Notes: generated from the letters alone by a model not told the origin. 64,000 nt of DNA from Lichenostomus cassidix (GCA_008360975.2 CM039188.1:29911944-29975943); one strand, 5' to 3'. Counted from the stretch's first letter, positions 11,511 to 26,295 are shown. Numbers and translations: made by a program.

Positions 11511-13522
11511 TGCTCCAAGGGGACCCAGTGCATCCTCACTCAGGAGCTGCAGAGATAAGGACAGAAGCAAAAGACAAACATATATACAGGACTGTCAGCT
11601 GGCAGGAAAGGAACATTCTCTCAGGTGTGTTTTCTCCCAAATTACCCTCAATTGTCCTCCTGGGAGAGCACAGGACCCAATACATCAGTGATGTCATTTA
11701 CCAGATCTACAGCAATCTGTTCAAGGAGGTGATGTTACAATTTCCAGTGAAGACCCTGCAAATATTTGTACCATAGTCAAGCATTTCAAATCTCTTTGCT
11801 TCCTTTTGACAGAGAATCTAATGCAGAAGCTGCTGCTTTGGGGCTTTTAGGTTTTTATTCTTCATGCACAAGAGTGAATTTTAAAATGGTCCTTTTTCTC
11901 CATATTCCATACTACCTGCCATCACCTGTAGTCCTCTTTGGATAATTTTAGATTTTTCTCTGCTTTTAACATCCAGCCTAGCATTTGAGCCAAGACCTAC
12001 TTTCTCTTTGTGGGATTGTCATGTCCCTGACCTTGTGCCCAGCTCTTTTGTGGAAAACAAGCAATAATGAAAGTCACATTCAGAGTCATATCCTGATGGA
12101 GGGATCCTCTGCTGAATGTTATCTCATATTTCAGCAGCTTTGCTGGCTCCAGTGCTTGGAAACATTTACATTCCCTTCTGGATGGGATGAATTCTTTTTT
12201 TTTTTCTTTTATGTATTCTTATAGCTTGTCCTTAAATATGTGCTCAACGAGATCATTCAGAGTCACTTTGTGAGAATGAGCTTGGCAGACAGAGTGATGC
12301 TCCCATGAGTGGGTACAGCCTGTTAATTCCATTTTAAGGAGGTATCTGTACCTTCTCAAACACAGCAAAGATATCAAACACGTGGAACATTTTGAAGAAT
12401 GCTGTGTGACTTACAGCATCTTTTCATAAAACTAAAAAAAACCCCAAACAACTTATCTTCATGTTTTAATGTTAATTCAAAATCCATTTATTTTCCTTTC
12501 CTCCTTCCTACCTACTGATGAAAGTATTTAATGTCTCTGTTACCCAACAGTGCTCTGTCAGGGCAGTTAAGGTGAAAGAATACATTGTGGAAAGAAATAC
12601 CTTATAAAATTAGTGAAAGCAAGAAAGAATAAACTTTTGTAGTCATGCAGCATCAAAGAAAAATAGAACAACTGTGCTGTAGGTACAGCTATGTAAGCCA
12701 AGAGAATAGGTCTGATTCTCACCCTGAGGTTATTAAGAGATAATATTTTTATTGATATTTTATTGTTTGTAGTGTACAGATACATTCCAATGGGAAGTTG
12801 AAGAAATATCTAATGTACTTCTGTCTGAGCTCCAGTGCACCATGATCCCTGTGCTGACCATGCAATTATTTTGCCTGAGAATATCCAATCTTACAGCAAG
12901 GCCCCTGAGGGTTGACATGCCTTTACTGACCATGCAGGGCTTTCCAAGAAATTGGAAAACCAGAGCCCATGGCAGGAACCAGCTGCAATGGCAGGAATGT
13001 GGTTTTGCCAGCCCTGCTGAGCCCTATGGGAAGGGAGCAGCTTTAGGTGCCACTGTAGTACTGGAGAGGGAGGGTTCTTGACTTTATTTTTGAAGAAAGC
13101 AGTTTATATTTTAAAGATGGTCTAGAGGAGTCTTAAAACACACCTAAGCTGCACATAAATTCACTTTAAGTCCTGCACATCGGCAGTATCACGTAAAAAG
13201 CTTCAAGGGGATTAAGAGGTGCTTTAATATGGAAGTTCACCTCCTATTTGGGTAAAATGTTTCCTGTCACCATTTCTTTAGAAATATGAAAGGGGTGTAC
13301 ATATTCTACAAGTCACAAAGATATGTTTACCTTATTCAGGGCCTGGTTCCCCTGGGAAATTAAAACTTGCTATGAGAATGAAGTTTTCAAAACATTACCT
13401 TCATGTGCATGAACTGCCTTTAGTTTTCCATTCCTACAAAGTATCCACACAATTTTGTGAAATATTTGCTCATGAAGTCACTTTTAATGGAACAAAATCA
13501 AGTGCTATGAGAAAATCACAGT

Positions 13523-13566
13523 AATACACAATAGATCAATGCTGTGTATTGATTCATTATTGATCT
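13523..13566. repeat. Overlapping inverted repeats
   Basis: Two alternative hairpins interlock. AATACACA (13523-13530) pairs with TGTGTATT (13543-13550), and AGATCAAT (13533-13540) pairs with ATTGATCT (13559-13566). They cannot both form on one strand without a pseudoknot. Both stems are 8 bp and AT-rich. Confidence 0.75.
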
Positions 13567-16500
13567 GTTCAAATTACTATGCTCTGTTCTCCTTGGAAAG
13601 GGGAATTTGGGGTGACAGATGCATTGTCTCTGGCTGATTTGGCTATGTACCTTCCCTGGTGAGATGCTGCAGATCAAAGATGTGGCCAGAAGATACTGAT
13701 CTGTAGGCTGGGCTTCTTTTCAGTGGAAATTGCATGCAAAAATCTCTCTCTATGATGGAGCCATGGTGTTCAAGGGCACAGACCTCTATTTAATATCTTG
13801 GAAGTGTTTCTGGGTCCATTGATTTAAACATAGCCATCATCCCCTTTTATCTTCCACTGAAATTTGTGAAAATGTTACAGTTCGTGACTCACTGGGACAG
13901 CAATGAATCTGGGAGGTTTTAACTGTCTTGTGATGTCCTTGATAAGGTTTGATTGCTCACTAGTTTTTCCTGGACCTCATCCAAAAGGTCCAAGCAAAAC
14001 CAGTGAGCTTGATAATCACACCCCAAAGTGCCAGAGTTGTCATCCTCTATATTTCCATCACTTCCTAGCAAAATAAAAATGAGGGATGTCACTGTTCTGA
14101 CCACATCTTCTCTTATAATTCTTTCTCAAGAGTACTTTGGGTGCAATCCTTCAAGTACAAAATGTCATGGGCTCGAAACTCTTTCAGGTTTTTTCTTAAT
14201 CTTAGAAAAAATTAACCCTTTAACTTGGCTAATTTAATATTAGTCTCTCATACTCCTCTGATAGCTGGTTTTGAGTTTGTTACCTGTGATGTGTTAGGTA
14301 GGATCACACAACTTTGTCAGGAGCAAGTGTTTGAAGAGAGAAGCAAACACCATAATTGGGGTGGTACAATTTTGGTTTCTTTTTCATTTCCTGGTGGTGC
14401 CCCACAGCATAAAATGCTCAGGAACCAAAGTCCACTGTAATTTATGTTGCAGTCAAATCTTGCACTGTGATTTAGAAGTCTGAGAAACAATTTTTTGGAG
14501 GAGCATTCCCAGCAAAAGGTACAGTGGGCTCCATTTGGGACTCAAGAAACCCTAAAAAAATCCTTGTTTATTTTTTTCTCAATAAGAATTGGAGCAAATA
14601 TTTAGCTTTTTACAGTCTAACAATGAAAACCAGTGCAGAAGCTTCTGCCAGCTAATGTTTTCAGCTGCCTGGGAGCTCCATTTGCAGCTGGTCACATGTA
14701 ACTTCAGACACTTGTTGCTCAGCAACTCAGCCTTTGGGCAGCAATAAATGGTCTCAGTTACCTGAATTATGACAGCTTAGACTGCTACCAATCTGCTGTT
14801 TACACGTTTAGATTCATATTTAAGTTCCTACAATTAAATAGCCAGGTTTGATTATTCAACTGTTGCACCATAACTGCAATAATATTGGCCAATTTGCTGT
14901 ATGGTTTTACCAGAGGGGTTATTGCCCTTCTGTCCTGTTACTGTTCTTTAAAAAGCAGTGATACAGAACAACCTCCCTGATGACAGCATTTGTGAACCTG
15001 TCCAGAAATGGAGGGTTTATAAATCAAAGTATTACTTCAGCAAGAATTTGATCAGCCTCTCAGTTTGATTTCAGAAGTCAGTGGAATATTTCTTTGACTT
15101 TTGTGGGCTTTGGATCAAGTCCTGCAAGCCAACTGGAAAAAAAAAAAGGAGAGAAGTGCCTATTATTTTCTAATAGTGCTTCTGAATTTTGTTCTCCTTT
15201 CTAGATCCTCTTAAAAGGCTTCCCCTGTTCTAACTAAACCAGTCAGCTCCTGACATTTGGATAATGACTCAGCCGAAGCACACACATGCAGCAGGGTGAG
15301 TTTACCCTTTGACTTCCAACTTCCCTCTCTGATGTGGTGTGTGGAATTTGGGTTGCCTCACAGCTTCTGAAGCTGCAAGCTTCCCTTGTGTGCTCTGTGA
15401 GATGCAGAGGTGATCACAGATCAGGTGCTCTCTATCCTGCTGGACACTTGGCACTCTTAATTATAGAGATGGAAAAGCACTGTAAAGACTTGCTTTCATC
15501 TCCCTTATCTTCATCTTGTCTCCTGTATTTTATCAATTGACTTAGTGTGGGAACATCCTTTAGCTTTCATCTACCCAGGACTGTCTTTGAAAGGAACAAA
15601 GCATTTTGATACACAACGATTTCTCCCGTGCTCTGTTCTCTCCAGAGGGGGTCAGATCACATCCTTTGTTTACTCTTTTGATGTTTCCAGTTCAGTCATT
15701 ATCTCCCACCATGGTGATGCCCTGATTACCTCGAGGCTCCATTGTGTTTCAGCAGCTGTCCTTGCTGCTCTTCAGAGCAAAGGTGGTGACAGCAGGACAG
15801 AGAATATGTGGAGAGTTTCTTCAGCAGATAGGAGCTTTGGAAGAGGAGAGTGTTTAATGAAAGACTCTGGGGTGATCTGTAATGTGATGAGTGAAAAGCA
15901 AGTTGGATCAGCACTCAGCCCTGTCCTGTGTGCAACACCTGGCACAGCCTGAGCTGTGGGTGGCATTCCTGCTGGTGGCACAGAAGGTGGAAGTAAATCA
16001 TCTGTAAGGTCCATTCCAAACCTTGCCATTCTCTGTTGTGGCTTGTTCAGGGTGCTCTAAGTGGAAATAATCCCTTGTTCACTGTCTGATCAGCCCTTGA
16101 TTACCCCTAATACCTCCCCATAATATGTGCAGTGCCAATTTGCTGAGCTGTGTCAAGTATTAATTCCTCCCTGTAGTTGCTTAGACATGAAATGATCTCT
16201 TAGTATAAAAGCTTGCCAAGTTCTACCCACAAATTATTTTTAAAGTTAAAGCAAAAAAACTCAAGCATTTTTTCTTGCTGAAAGAATCATGAAATGATAA
16301 TCAAACATACAATTTGTTCTGATGTTTCAGAATTATACGGATATCAGGTATTTTCCCTAGTGCTTTTATGTTCCCTTTTGCTATTTTGTGAGTGTGTAGG
16401 GTGGTATATTGGCTATATTTGAATCTGACCCACTGAATTACTTTACTGTTTAGTGACCATCCACTGAAACTTAGATATTCATGTTTCAAATTATGATGTT

Positions 16501-19500
16501 GCTAATTCAATTAGATTTTCTTGCTGATCTACCCACAGAAGCATTAAATATTAACAGGAATGTAGGAGCTGTCAAATATCATCTCTCTGTTTTGCATATT
16601 TATTTTGTCTGAGTTTTAAGTAAATTAATTATTCAGTGATAACTTTGAAACCAAATCATCTCTGATGTTTTGATCAGTGGCACTGCTGGTCTCTCAAAAT
16701 AATGACCTTTAAATAGAAATCATCAAGGCTTTTTTGCCTACACTGTGACAAAGCACTGACAAAGAATCCTCACACTGTGTTGTTCCATGTCATACACAGA
16801 TAAGATTCTATTTTCTTTTATCTTCTGTAGTAATATAAATTTAAGAAGATGTTAAATAGCCAAATCTTGCTGCATTTTTACATAATTAAGCAAAATCATG
16901 TCATCAAGAAAAATGGGTTGAGATTACAAAACAATCTTGAGATATAGATGGATGATTTAGACACCTACCTTGTATTAAAATTAATGAGGATACCACTAAT
17001 CCCTCTACATCATTTTGAATATCTCAGCAAAAACCTGCAACTTGAGGCTTTTTAGAAGTAAATGATTATTGATGTACATTACCCTTCATGGTGAAATTAA
17101 TGGCCAGACAAAGTTTATTTCATATTATATCCCATTTTGCTTTATGCTACACAAGCAAACAATACAATGTAGAGAGAGAAACAGGCTAAAAATAACTCAC
17201 AGCCATGGGACCATTAATCTTGTTTCCTACCTCTTCAATAACAAAACCTGAGCAGATTTTGACAAGAGGAAACGAAGGCTCTCTAGATTAAATGTTCAGT
17301 CATGTGTAGTCTCAGGGCTATTATTCATAGACTATTAAACATATATGTGCATTATATTTAAGAATATGAGTTAGTTAATTTTTAATGGCTTGCTTGTAAC
17401 TGTGGACATTTATAACAAACCTTTATTCCATAGAAGAAACAGATTCCAAGGCTCATGTGTATTTTATCAAGAGTTCCATCTGTAGATTTCAGATTAAAGC
17501 CATGTTTAGCCTGTTGCTTTTACCAGTTGTTTTGTGACTATGCTAAAGGACTTGGAAAGAGGGTCAGAGGATAAACTGGGAGTTTCAGTGTATATTCCAA
17601 TGCGTTGGGTTGGGTATAAAAATATTACTGTTTTCTGCCTGTTGGTAAGATCAATTCCTTTGGAAGCCTGTGCCTGTATTTGTGCTGTGAGTTCCTGCTC
17701 CTGTTGGAGAAAGACATCATTCCAGTTCATCTTTCCAACCCAAACTGCCATATCCTGCTGTCAAAAAAAACCAGGGGAGCGACAACTAGGCATTAAATGT
17801 CCTTCCATTTTTTGAGGTCAAACTGTGGACAGTGGTCCCCATCTCTTTTGTGTGTGCTTGTAGCATGTCCTGAGCTCTTGCAGCATTAAAAAAGGCTCAT
17901 ATTGCAGTGTTTTTTGGCTTGTTGGGGTTTTTTTTCCCCACCACAGACAGTGACTGAGTAAACTCTTGGATAAAAAGATCAAAGAAGCATCCAAAGGCTG
18001 AAGTGACCAGCCCAGGTATGAAGATCTCAATGTGTCAGAGTGTCCAGGATGTGCTGTGCAATGAAGTGTCAGTCAGATATTGTGTGCCTCAGGCTGAGGT
18101 TTACCCTCAGATCCCTTGGAGTGGTTTGCAGCAGAAACTCAGATATTTGCCCTTAGATTGCAAAAGAAATCCCAAAATTTTAACATCTGCTGTGTGCTGC
18201 TTCACCTCCTTCTAGTTAGGGAGGAAAAGTTTGATTCCTGTGCCAGCTAATGTCAGTAGAAAACTATGGATTTCAGTCTAGTATTAACAGAGACACTCAG
18301 GCATGAAACAGACATTAAATAAGCCTCCATTTTTGATAGGTGAGTTTCTTGGTCACCTCAGTGACAGCTGAATGAAAACTCGAATTGCACTATGCTTTAA
18401 ATGTCTTGCCATTAACTATGTGCAAATGTAACATTTAGGGTGCAAAAAGCACCACAGAGCTGCCTTTCCACATACCACTTTATAGAGGACTATTTCTATT
18501 TTTCTCCCAGGCTGTAAATGATTAAAAAAGCAAGCAAAGAAGATATAAAAGTATCACTGAGATCTAAGTGAGAGAACTCAGGGAATGTATGTATTCCGTT
18601 TGTTGAAATAAAGGCATTCGAATATCTACCATGAGCTTCCTTGCAATACACAGTGTGATTTGCTTTAGGCATTTTAACAGTTATGGAAAAAAAAATTCTC
18701 AGAATCATTTGTACAGAAATGTGTTTCTATGGGCTTCCCTGTGAGCCCTATGTGGAGAAGGTAAGAATCACATTCCTACCCACTGCAGTCTACAAAAAGC
18801 AATTTGTATTAAGTATCAAAATGTTATGATTATTTTGTCCATCCAGATACACAAAAGATTTAATATCTGATCTCAAAGGATTAACACAATACCATCACAG
18901 ATTACTTTCTAGAAAGTAGCACACAGGAGATGGACAGTGCAGATTCCCCTGGAGGCTCAGATTTGTGACTTTATACAGTTAAAATGCCATTGTTGGAAAA
19001 GGCAGAAGAGACCATTTGGAGTTTCTATTCAAAATAACTAGTTATTTGCTTTTTTCTCCTGTGGTCAGAAAAAATTGAAAAAGTCAAAATTACAATGGGA
19101 CATTCAAATCCATTTAAAAAAGCACTTTCCCCCCACCCTGCCCCACTGTTCATTTTTCAGTTTCTTTGACTGAAAGGATTTTCTTTTTCTCAATATGAAA
19201 AGGAGCACACAGTCCTCTGGATGGGTTTCTTCCCACGGGTATTGATTCTGGTTCAAGTTTTATAGATAATTGTTTATCCATTCAGTATTAAGCACATAAG
19301 AAAACATTTGACTAAAGAAAAAAAACAAAGGTGTGTAAAATGCCCCTTGGAAGAGTGATTTAGATCAGGAGAGAGACATATTATTCTGAAAAATGACATT
19401 GCTTTTATTGTCAATTGATAATTATAGTCTGAAATGTCATTAATTTATCTGTACTACTGCTCAGGGATAGCAAAACATCCCTGTGTTATCAACACTGTCT

Positions 19501-19538
19501 CCAGCAAAAATCCAAAACACAGCCTCAAACCAGCTACT

Positions 19539-19556
19539 AAGAAGAAGAAGAAGAAG
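19539..19556. repeat. (AAG)6 microsatellite
   Basis: Six perfect AAG trinucleotides followed by TTTT. Simple sequence repeat with no coding context. Confidence 0.95.
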
Positions 19557-22257
19557 TTTTAAATGCATTTATAATTTTGGAGATGAAATACTTTGGTGAA
19601 AGCATAAAACTGAATTTCTGAACAGACTTCAAGCTACTCCACTAATATAATTTCATGTGGTTGTCATTTCTGCTTTTATTGCTCAGTGAGTGGTGAGACA
19701 TTGTGTGACTAGACAAGTTTTATCTTTCTGGAGGATTTCTTAAGAAGGCTGTTTTACACATTCTTCTGAAATGTCAGTTATTTTCCAGTTAAATCAAGTT
19801 TCCAATGAGCTTTTTAAGGAATCTTCCCCCAGCCTCTTTCATTCCCTCGAAACTTCAAAGTTAGGTTCAAGTCTTACCTTGAATACTCACTCAATACTTC
19901 TTTATGTTTTCTGTGATGTTTGTAGAAAAGTGAATTTGGAAGCACAAAGCCTGTAGTTAGAAGGACATGAGGGCTGAGGTAAAAAGCACCATCAAAGCAG
20001 GCACCTGGTGGGACCAAACCTTGCCATGTGCACTCTGAGTCTCCAGCAGACCCCATTAAAAAAGGTTTTAAGTCTGTATCCTGGTGTGCCTAAACCCTAG
20101 AAAAAAGGAATTGTATAATATTTGCTTTTATGTGTTCCTTTTATCACTTTTCTCAGTTTGTGCCACAGCATTAGTGTTTTCTTAGTGCTGTTTTAGAGTG
20201 TGAGTTAGACTTTATTTTCTTTTCCTGGTTGTACATAGCTTGAAAGAGGTCTGTAAGTTCTGATTGCAGCATGACTCCTGACTGCATTTGCAGTCTCTCG
20301 CTAATTTGGAATTGTTAGGAGAAATATGTCTGCATTTTGTTTTTGTCTTGGCTATTTGCAGCCTTTTTGCAAAAGTTTTGGGTTCTTCCAGTCATAGAAA
20401 ACCCTATGTTTTCCAATTTATTTATTTCCAGATCCACAGGAGGGTCTGGATCCAGCAAAGGCTGGTTGAGGAAGTTAACCAGAAAGAAGAAAGAAGATGA
20501 AGGATTGCATTTCTTTAGAAAATGTCCCACATATTCCACCCCCATGGGACCTGAAAAACTTGAAGGTGGAATCAAGCTATAAGGAGTAATAATCAGCAAG
20601 AATTTAATGTCTTTTGGATCCATTCTGGTTTGTTAGGGGTTTTGGAATCCATCAGGCTGGAAGTCACTGTAAATATGGTGGTTTTCTTCTCTCATAAATT
20701 GTGTTTCCCCATTGCCTACTGAAATAAGCAGATGCCACAGAGGATAATCAAGCATAGCATCTTCTCCTCATATTTTAATATTAACTAGCTTATCAGCTGA
20801 TAAGAAAAAAAGATGCATGTTGTATAATCAAGAAAAATGAGACAGATATTAACATATTAAATCACCTCTACCCCTAAAAATTATTCTAAGCGTTCAGCAT
20901 TTAGAGGTGAGAATGTCCTTCATGAAGAGAAGCAAAGTTCTGTGTGTATAGAAGAAAATTAGCTCAACAAATAATTTTCTATATTCCCTTTGTAATTATC
21001 TTTGATATTGAGCAAGAATTCTCTCTCTCAGAATCTAACCTCTATCTACCACTCTGTCCTTGGATCAAAACACTCCTATGGCATCCCATTTGTTGCCATG
21101 GAAATGAATGTAATGATAGATTCAACATTGCAGATTCTCTGGGAGAAACAGTATGGGGGAAAGAGTTGGGAGGGAAAAAAGGGCAAATATTGAATTTGAA
21201 TAGGTTTTGTTTGGAATTAGCAATCATGAGAAAAATGGATACTGGCTGAAAGAAGAATCACTCAGAATCTGATGTGTGCACATCTTAGATGCTACAATAT
21301 CCCATATACATCACAGTCCTTTTGCCAAGATTTTCCCAAAGCTGAAACAAATGAAAGGTCCTTTCATTTGCCTTATAGGCTTTGTTTCCAGCAGAAAATA
21401 TCTACATTTCAGCAAGATTGGGGTTTGGTTTTTTTCCGTAATATTGCAGAGCTGATAAATTTTCAGCTTGTGACACACCATCCTGTCCTAGATTCTTTAA
21501 AAATTCAGCTGGTTTGGTAGCTGTTCTAGGATCTGTTCCAGTCCTTATCTGATTAACTTTTTTATGGTTCTTCATGGGGCAATATTGTCACCTAGTCCAG
21601 TGCAGTGTAATCCTTCTGGGAGGAGTCCCACTCAGGTGTACAGCACAGCACTACCTGAGCAACAGGGAGCACCACTTCATCTGACATCTGTCCTGTGGAG
21701 TCCCTAGGAATGAGAGGAAAATTTGACATCCATGATTACATCTTCAACATCACAGTAACTAAAGCTGTCTCATGGTCATCAAGCCCATGTAGGGTTTCAA
21801 TCCCAGCCTCTCAAAGCAACGATTAAATCCAAAATGACGTTCACTCCCTCTTTGTAAAGGTGTCACCTGGGAGATGTACAGCCCACACGACTTTTACACT
21901 CTGCAGTTTTATATCTACAAAAGTGTGCTTTGATCAGGTTGGTGATCTGCCTTTTAATGGACCAGGCAGACCTAATTAATTATTGATGCTTTGTATTTAA
22001 TATTTTATGACAAAGCAGTAAGGAAAAAGCTTCGCATGTGGATGGTAAAAATATTTTGATCTATTTTTTGGCCAGAGTTTTATCAAATGGAATAAATTAT
22101 CTTGAAGACACAGTATTTTAATAAACTTGAGATATCAATTATATTTGACAACACTAGCAATCATCATTCTTCAAAAACGTCTTTGCCAAGGATATATTTT
22201 CAGCACCTTAGGTAATATTTTTAATACTGCAACTTATGGACAGTTTTGATGTGTGTA

Positions 22258-22270
22258 TTTTTTTTTTTTT
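22258..22270. repeat. Poly(T) tract, 13 bases
   Basis: T13 run at the right edge of an AT-rich block that otherwise looks like unique sequence. Confidence 0.9.
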
Positions 22271-22803
22271 AACACTGCCATTTCTGAGAGAGAATTCATA
22301 AGCACTTCTATCTGGTGTTGGTCATGCATGTGTAATTTTACATTTCTGGTGAAATATTGGGTGAAAATCAGACATTCATTAAGGAAAATGTCAGCAGCCA
22401 TACACAATCAAAGATGAGGTAAAAAGTTTTGAGTTATCTTCAACTTTGTTGGAAACAAATTCATCTTTTTTCACACAATAAATTTCTTGGGAACATGGGA
22501 GTTGAGAGCTGAATGTGCTCACTTTTGACATTATTTGAATAGTCACATGTAACTCCCAGTGAGATGAGGAAAATAGAGAGTTTCCTTGCATTAAGTATTC
22601 TGCACTGATCACCTTACCCAATGAAATTAAATTCATCCCACAATTGATGTGGAATAGGATACTTTCTCAAAATATTCTGATTTTGCTCATTTTCTTACCA
22701 ATATTGACAAACCTAAGCTATTTTCATGGCTCTCTTTATTCACCAGAGGAATTCTTACCCTGTTACCAAAAATGCTTCCCATGGCGTTTTCACTTCATGT
22801 GCT

Positions 22804-22847
22804 TAATCAATTACAATGATCAATCAATTACAATTACAATCAATTAT
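22804..22847. repeat. Degenerate CAATTA/CAATCA cluster
   Basis: The motifs 'caattacaat' and 'caatcaatta' recur several times in 44 bases, which makes a low-complexity array. Each unit contains an ATTA/TAAT homeodomain core, so it would bind such factors in vitro. Slippage is the simplest origin. Confidence 0.75.
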
Positions 22848-23007
22848 TCCTCTTAAAGAAGAAAGGAATTAGTGGTTCCAACATTTGTGAATTGAAACAA
22901 ACTACGGGGTATTTTCAAGATTAGCTTTTGTAAGGATGAAAAAAATGGTGATGTATCAGGGAAAGATAGTTATTAAATATTCAAATATCACCTGGTTGAG
23001 AGCTTAT

Positions 23008-23035
23008 GTTCTATTGCAAGACTTTGCAATAGAAC
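23008..23035. repeat. Perfect 12-bp hairpin, 4-base loop
   Basis: GTTCTATTGCAA (23008-23019) and TTGCAATAGAAC (23024-23035) are exact reverse complements around the loop GACT. The stem is too short for a microRNA precursor. The flanks do not extend the pairing. Each arm contains TTGCAA or its overlap, close to a C/EBP half-site, but no factor is implied. Confidence 0.9.
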
Positions 23036-26000
23036 TATTGTACTCTTGTAGGATACTTGGTAAAAATAGAACTCCTGTAGAGAGTGGGGAAAGGGAAGTT
23101 TTCCTTCACCTTCAAAACTACTCCCATCAATGGCTAGGAGGTAACTAAATGTTATTTCACCTTCAAAATCATTCTTATGCTTTCCTATTTAATTGAAGAT
23201 TTACAGCTACTGAATAAAGCCCATGAAAATGTCTTTACTTGTATGAGAATTTGAATCAACACATTTGTGTGGCTTTTACAGACAAGAGAGCAAAGAACAG
23301 AGTTCTTCATCTGACTTTTAGAAAGCAAAGGCAGAAGCCCTCTAATTGCTGCAGTCCTTTGACTAATTGCCTCTTATAGTTATAGCTAAGCCTCAATTGA
23401 TTCTGTAATAATTGGGTGTTACCAGGGAGGATGAATATCAGAAAGAGCATCTTTTGGTAGGAAAAGATTTCCAAGTTAGGTACACTGTAATTACTCAAGG
23501 ACAGACAGCTTTGAAAAACAAGCATATAAGAAGGTCAGGCTGAGCAATTATTTTGGTTTAGAATAAACCTTCTCTGGGATGTTATTACTTGTCACATTCA
23601 GCACAAAGCTCTGATCAGTGTCAGGAAATGGCCAACAAGCTGCTGCTCCTGACTCCTGGGATGAACCAAAGCACAAGTGAAGTTGGAAAGAGGCAACTCT
23701 CTGGCAGTAGATGGAGAGCTCTGAAGATTTCTGCACCAAGCAATAATTTTCAAATGTGAATTAATAAGCACATCCCACAGAGTTCAGCCTGTTGGATTTC
23801 AAGTATTTTTTCTTAAGTCTGGCTCTTAAATCTTGCAATAGCTGGTCTGTAAAACAGGGTAGCTGATGGAGTGGCATCAGATTGCAGCTATTAAAAGTTT
23901 TGCTAAAGAATTAACTAAAGAATCTTTTGCTGAAGAATTTGAGTGTTCAATATTCTCAGATCACAGTGGAGCTAAAGTTTTGGACCAAGAATTACAGAGG
24001 AGATGCTGGCCTACAACTGAGTGTATCTCATCTTCCATATACTGTAGTATAAAAAAGTGTACTAAAAACTTTTTTATTTTCATTTTCTGAAGATTTAAGG
24101 CAAAAATTTATGACTGAATTCTTGAAATACTGTTTTTTACAAATTTTATTCTTATTTCTTGCAAGAAGTGGTCAAGAAAGCACATATGTGTATGCATTCT
24201 GACAAAAAGAGTCACAAATTATAAAACACAGCTGGTTTTGTTGTTGGTTAGTTGGTTTTAGGGGAATTTTTTTTTGTGTTTTTTTTTGTTTTCTGGAGGG
24301 TGGTTCTGATCATCTGGGGAATTAAGAACTGGTGTTGCAGTTGTAGCTGATATTTTTGGTAGCTCCATCAGCTTCCCTGTGTTTTGACATTGGAAGGCAA
24401 CACCACATATCTGTTTATACAGAGGCAGAACATTGCAAAATATACCTGAGCTTTACTGAAAATATCTGAGTAAAATCTTCAGATCATATCCCAGAATGCT
24501 CTGGGCTCAGATGAAAACACAGCACAACCTGGGCTATGTTCTCCTATGGCACAGATTCCCACATTTGCAAAAACATCTCTCTAGTCAGGGCTCTGGAGGG
24601 GTTATCACCAGAACACAGTAGTACCTGTTTCAGAACTTCGCTGACACCTCTAATTGACTATTGATAGAAATGTGGCTTTCTGCTAAAGTAGAACCACACT
24701 GAAACCAAGTGTAAGACTCAGGATAATGAAGAAAAAACAAAGAAAGCTTGCTTATGTCTGATAATATTTGGTTTATGGTACCTGGAAAATGCAGTATCAT
24801 GGGTAGACTGTTGTAGCAGCCAGAAAGAAATGGCAAGGGTGCTCCAAAAATGAAGATTTACTTTTGAGTGGAATAGATATTTACTACCCTGCACTATGGA
24901 TGCATAATTAGAAGAGTAATAATAGCATTTGTTTAGAATTCCTGCAGATGCATAAAGGAGAAGAATGCTGTGTATGTCAGCATCACAAGTAGGGCAATGG
25001 AGTCCAAGTGTGCTTCTTGATAATTTTTTTTTTAATTCAGAAATTAATAATGCAAAATGATTATTAAAAAAATCAAGACAATCACTCTGCAACAACAGCC
25101 CTGCACTAAACAAATTGCTGCTACTGGCAGAGAAACTTACTGTAATTTGAAGTCTTTCTCTACTCCAAGCAGAAAATATGACTTTTTATAGGCACAAAGA
25201 TGCCAATAGAGTGGGGAGCAGACTCTGAGAACATCCTGTAAAGCAGAAAAGAGAGAGGATTCTCTGTAAAACTAGGGACGGAAAAGGAGAGAGAGCAATG
25301 GGGAATTCATATGCTTACAAAGAAGAAATGGGTCACGTTGAGTGGAAAAAAATTAACCTCAGGACAACAGAAGAGAGACCTGATAAAGTGCAATATACTG
25401 AAAAGGAGGGACAGGATCCGTGGGTGGAGGAGGAGGATGCTCTGAGTGCTGAGCACTGAAGCTGACAGATGAAGGGCAGAGCACAGCCAAACGAGGGGAC
25501 AAACTTGCAAGTGATTAAATAGACAATTCAAAAGACATTAAGTTCCTGTGGAAGACAGATGGAGTTGACATTAGGAGAAGAAAGCTGCAAATAGAAATGG
25601 GAGGAGCGACTGAACTTTGGGTTTCTCTCTAGAGATGAATTTCATGTAGTTTTTTGGGATTTTTTTTTAAACAGAATTGGCAAAGCAGATGACAGACCCA
25701 TAGAGGAGTGATGGCTTTTCTTTTATTCACTTCCAGTAGATCTTCTCTGTGTGCAGATCTATCTCCACCCTCCTATGAATCATAAGTGTCTGGCATGCCA
25801 GACGTTTAGGCTGATCAATTTGTGTTAACATTAATATGTGTGACAACTTGTGCTGGATATCACTAATAACTGTTTGGTGCAGGTTTATTGTGAAAAAAGA
25901 TCTGGGTGGTTTTAACAGATTATTGTATGTGGTGGCTACAAGTACATGATGAGCATTTGAAAGAGGTTTCTGCTGCAGAACTCACATCTGAGTCCAGAGT

Positions 26001-26295
26001 TTGCTACTCCCCTCTAATTTGGATGTATTCAGTTTTGACTTGGCTCGTTATGAATGGAGAGACCAGCTGCAAAATTTAGATGCTGTTCTTAATTTGGAAT
26101 CTGAGACTTGCCAGAGGTCAGGGATTTTCAGAGATAAAAGTGAGGTTTAGAGCTATCTTTAATAGGAAGATAATATATATATTTTAGAAGGAATGACTCC
26201 ATATTTCCTCTCATCTGTGATTTACATCACACAGTGAAGGTTTTTACAAAAACTCTGTTTGTATGATCCTCAGTGACAGTTCTGTGTATTGCCTG

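Noticed and set aside
11337..11570. Minus-strand open frame with an IHGISSDP repeat
   Set aside because: The peptide repeat is only the 39-bp minisatellite translated. Its period is a multiple of three, so the frame stays open.
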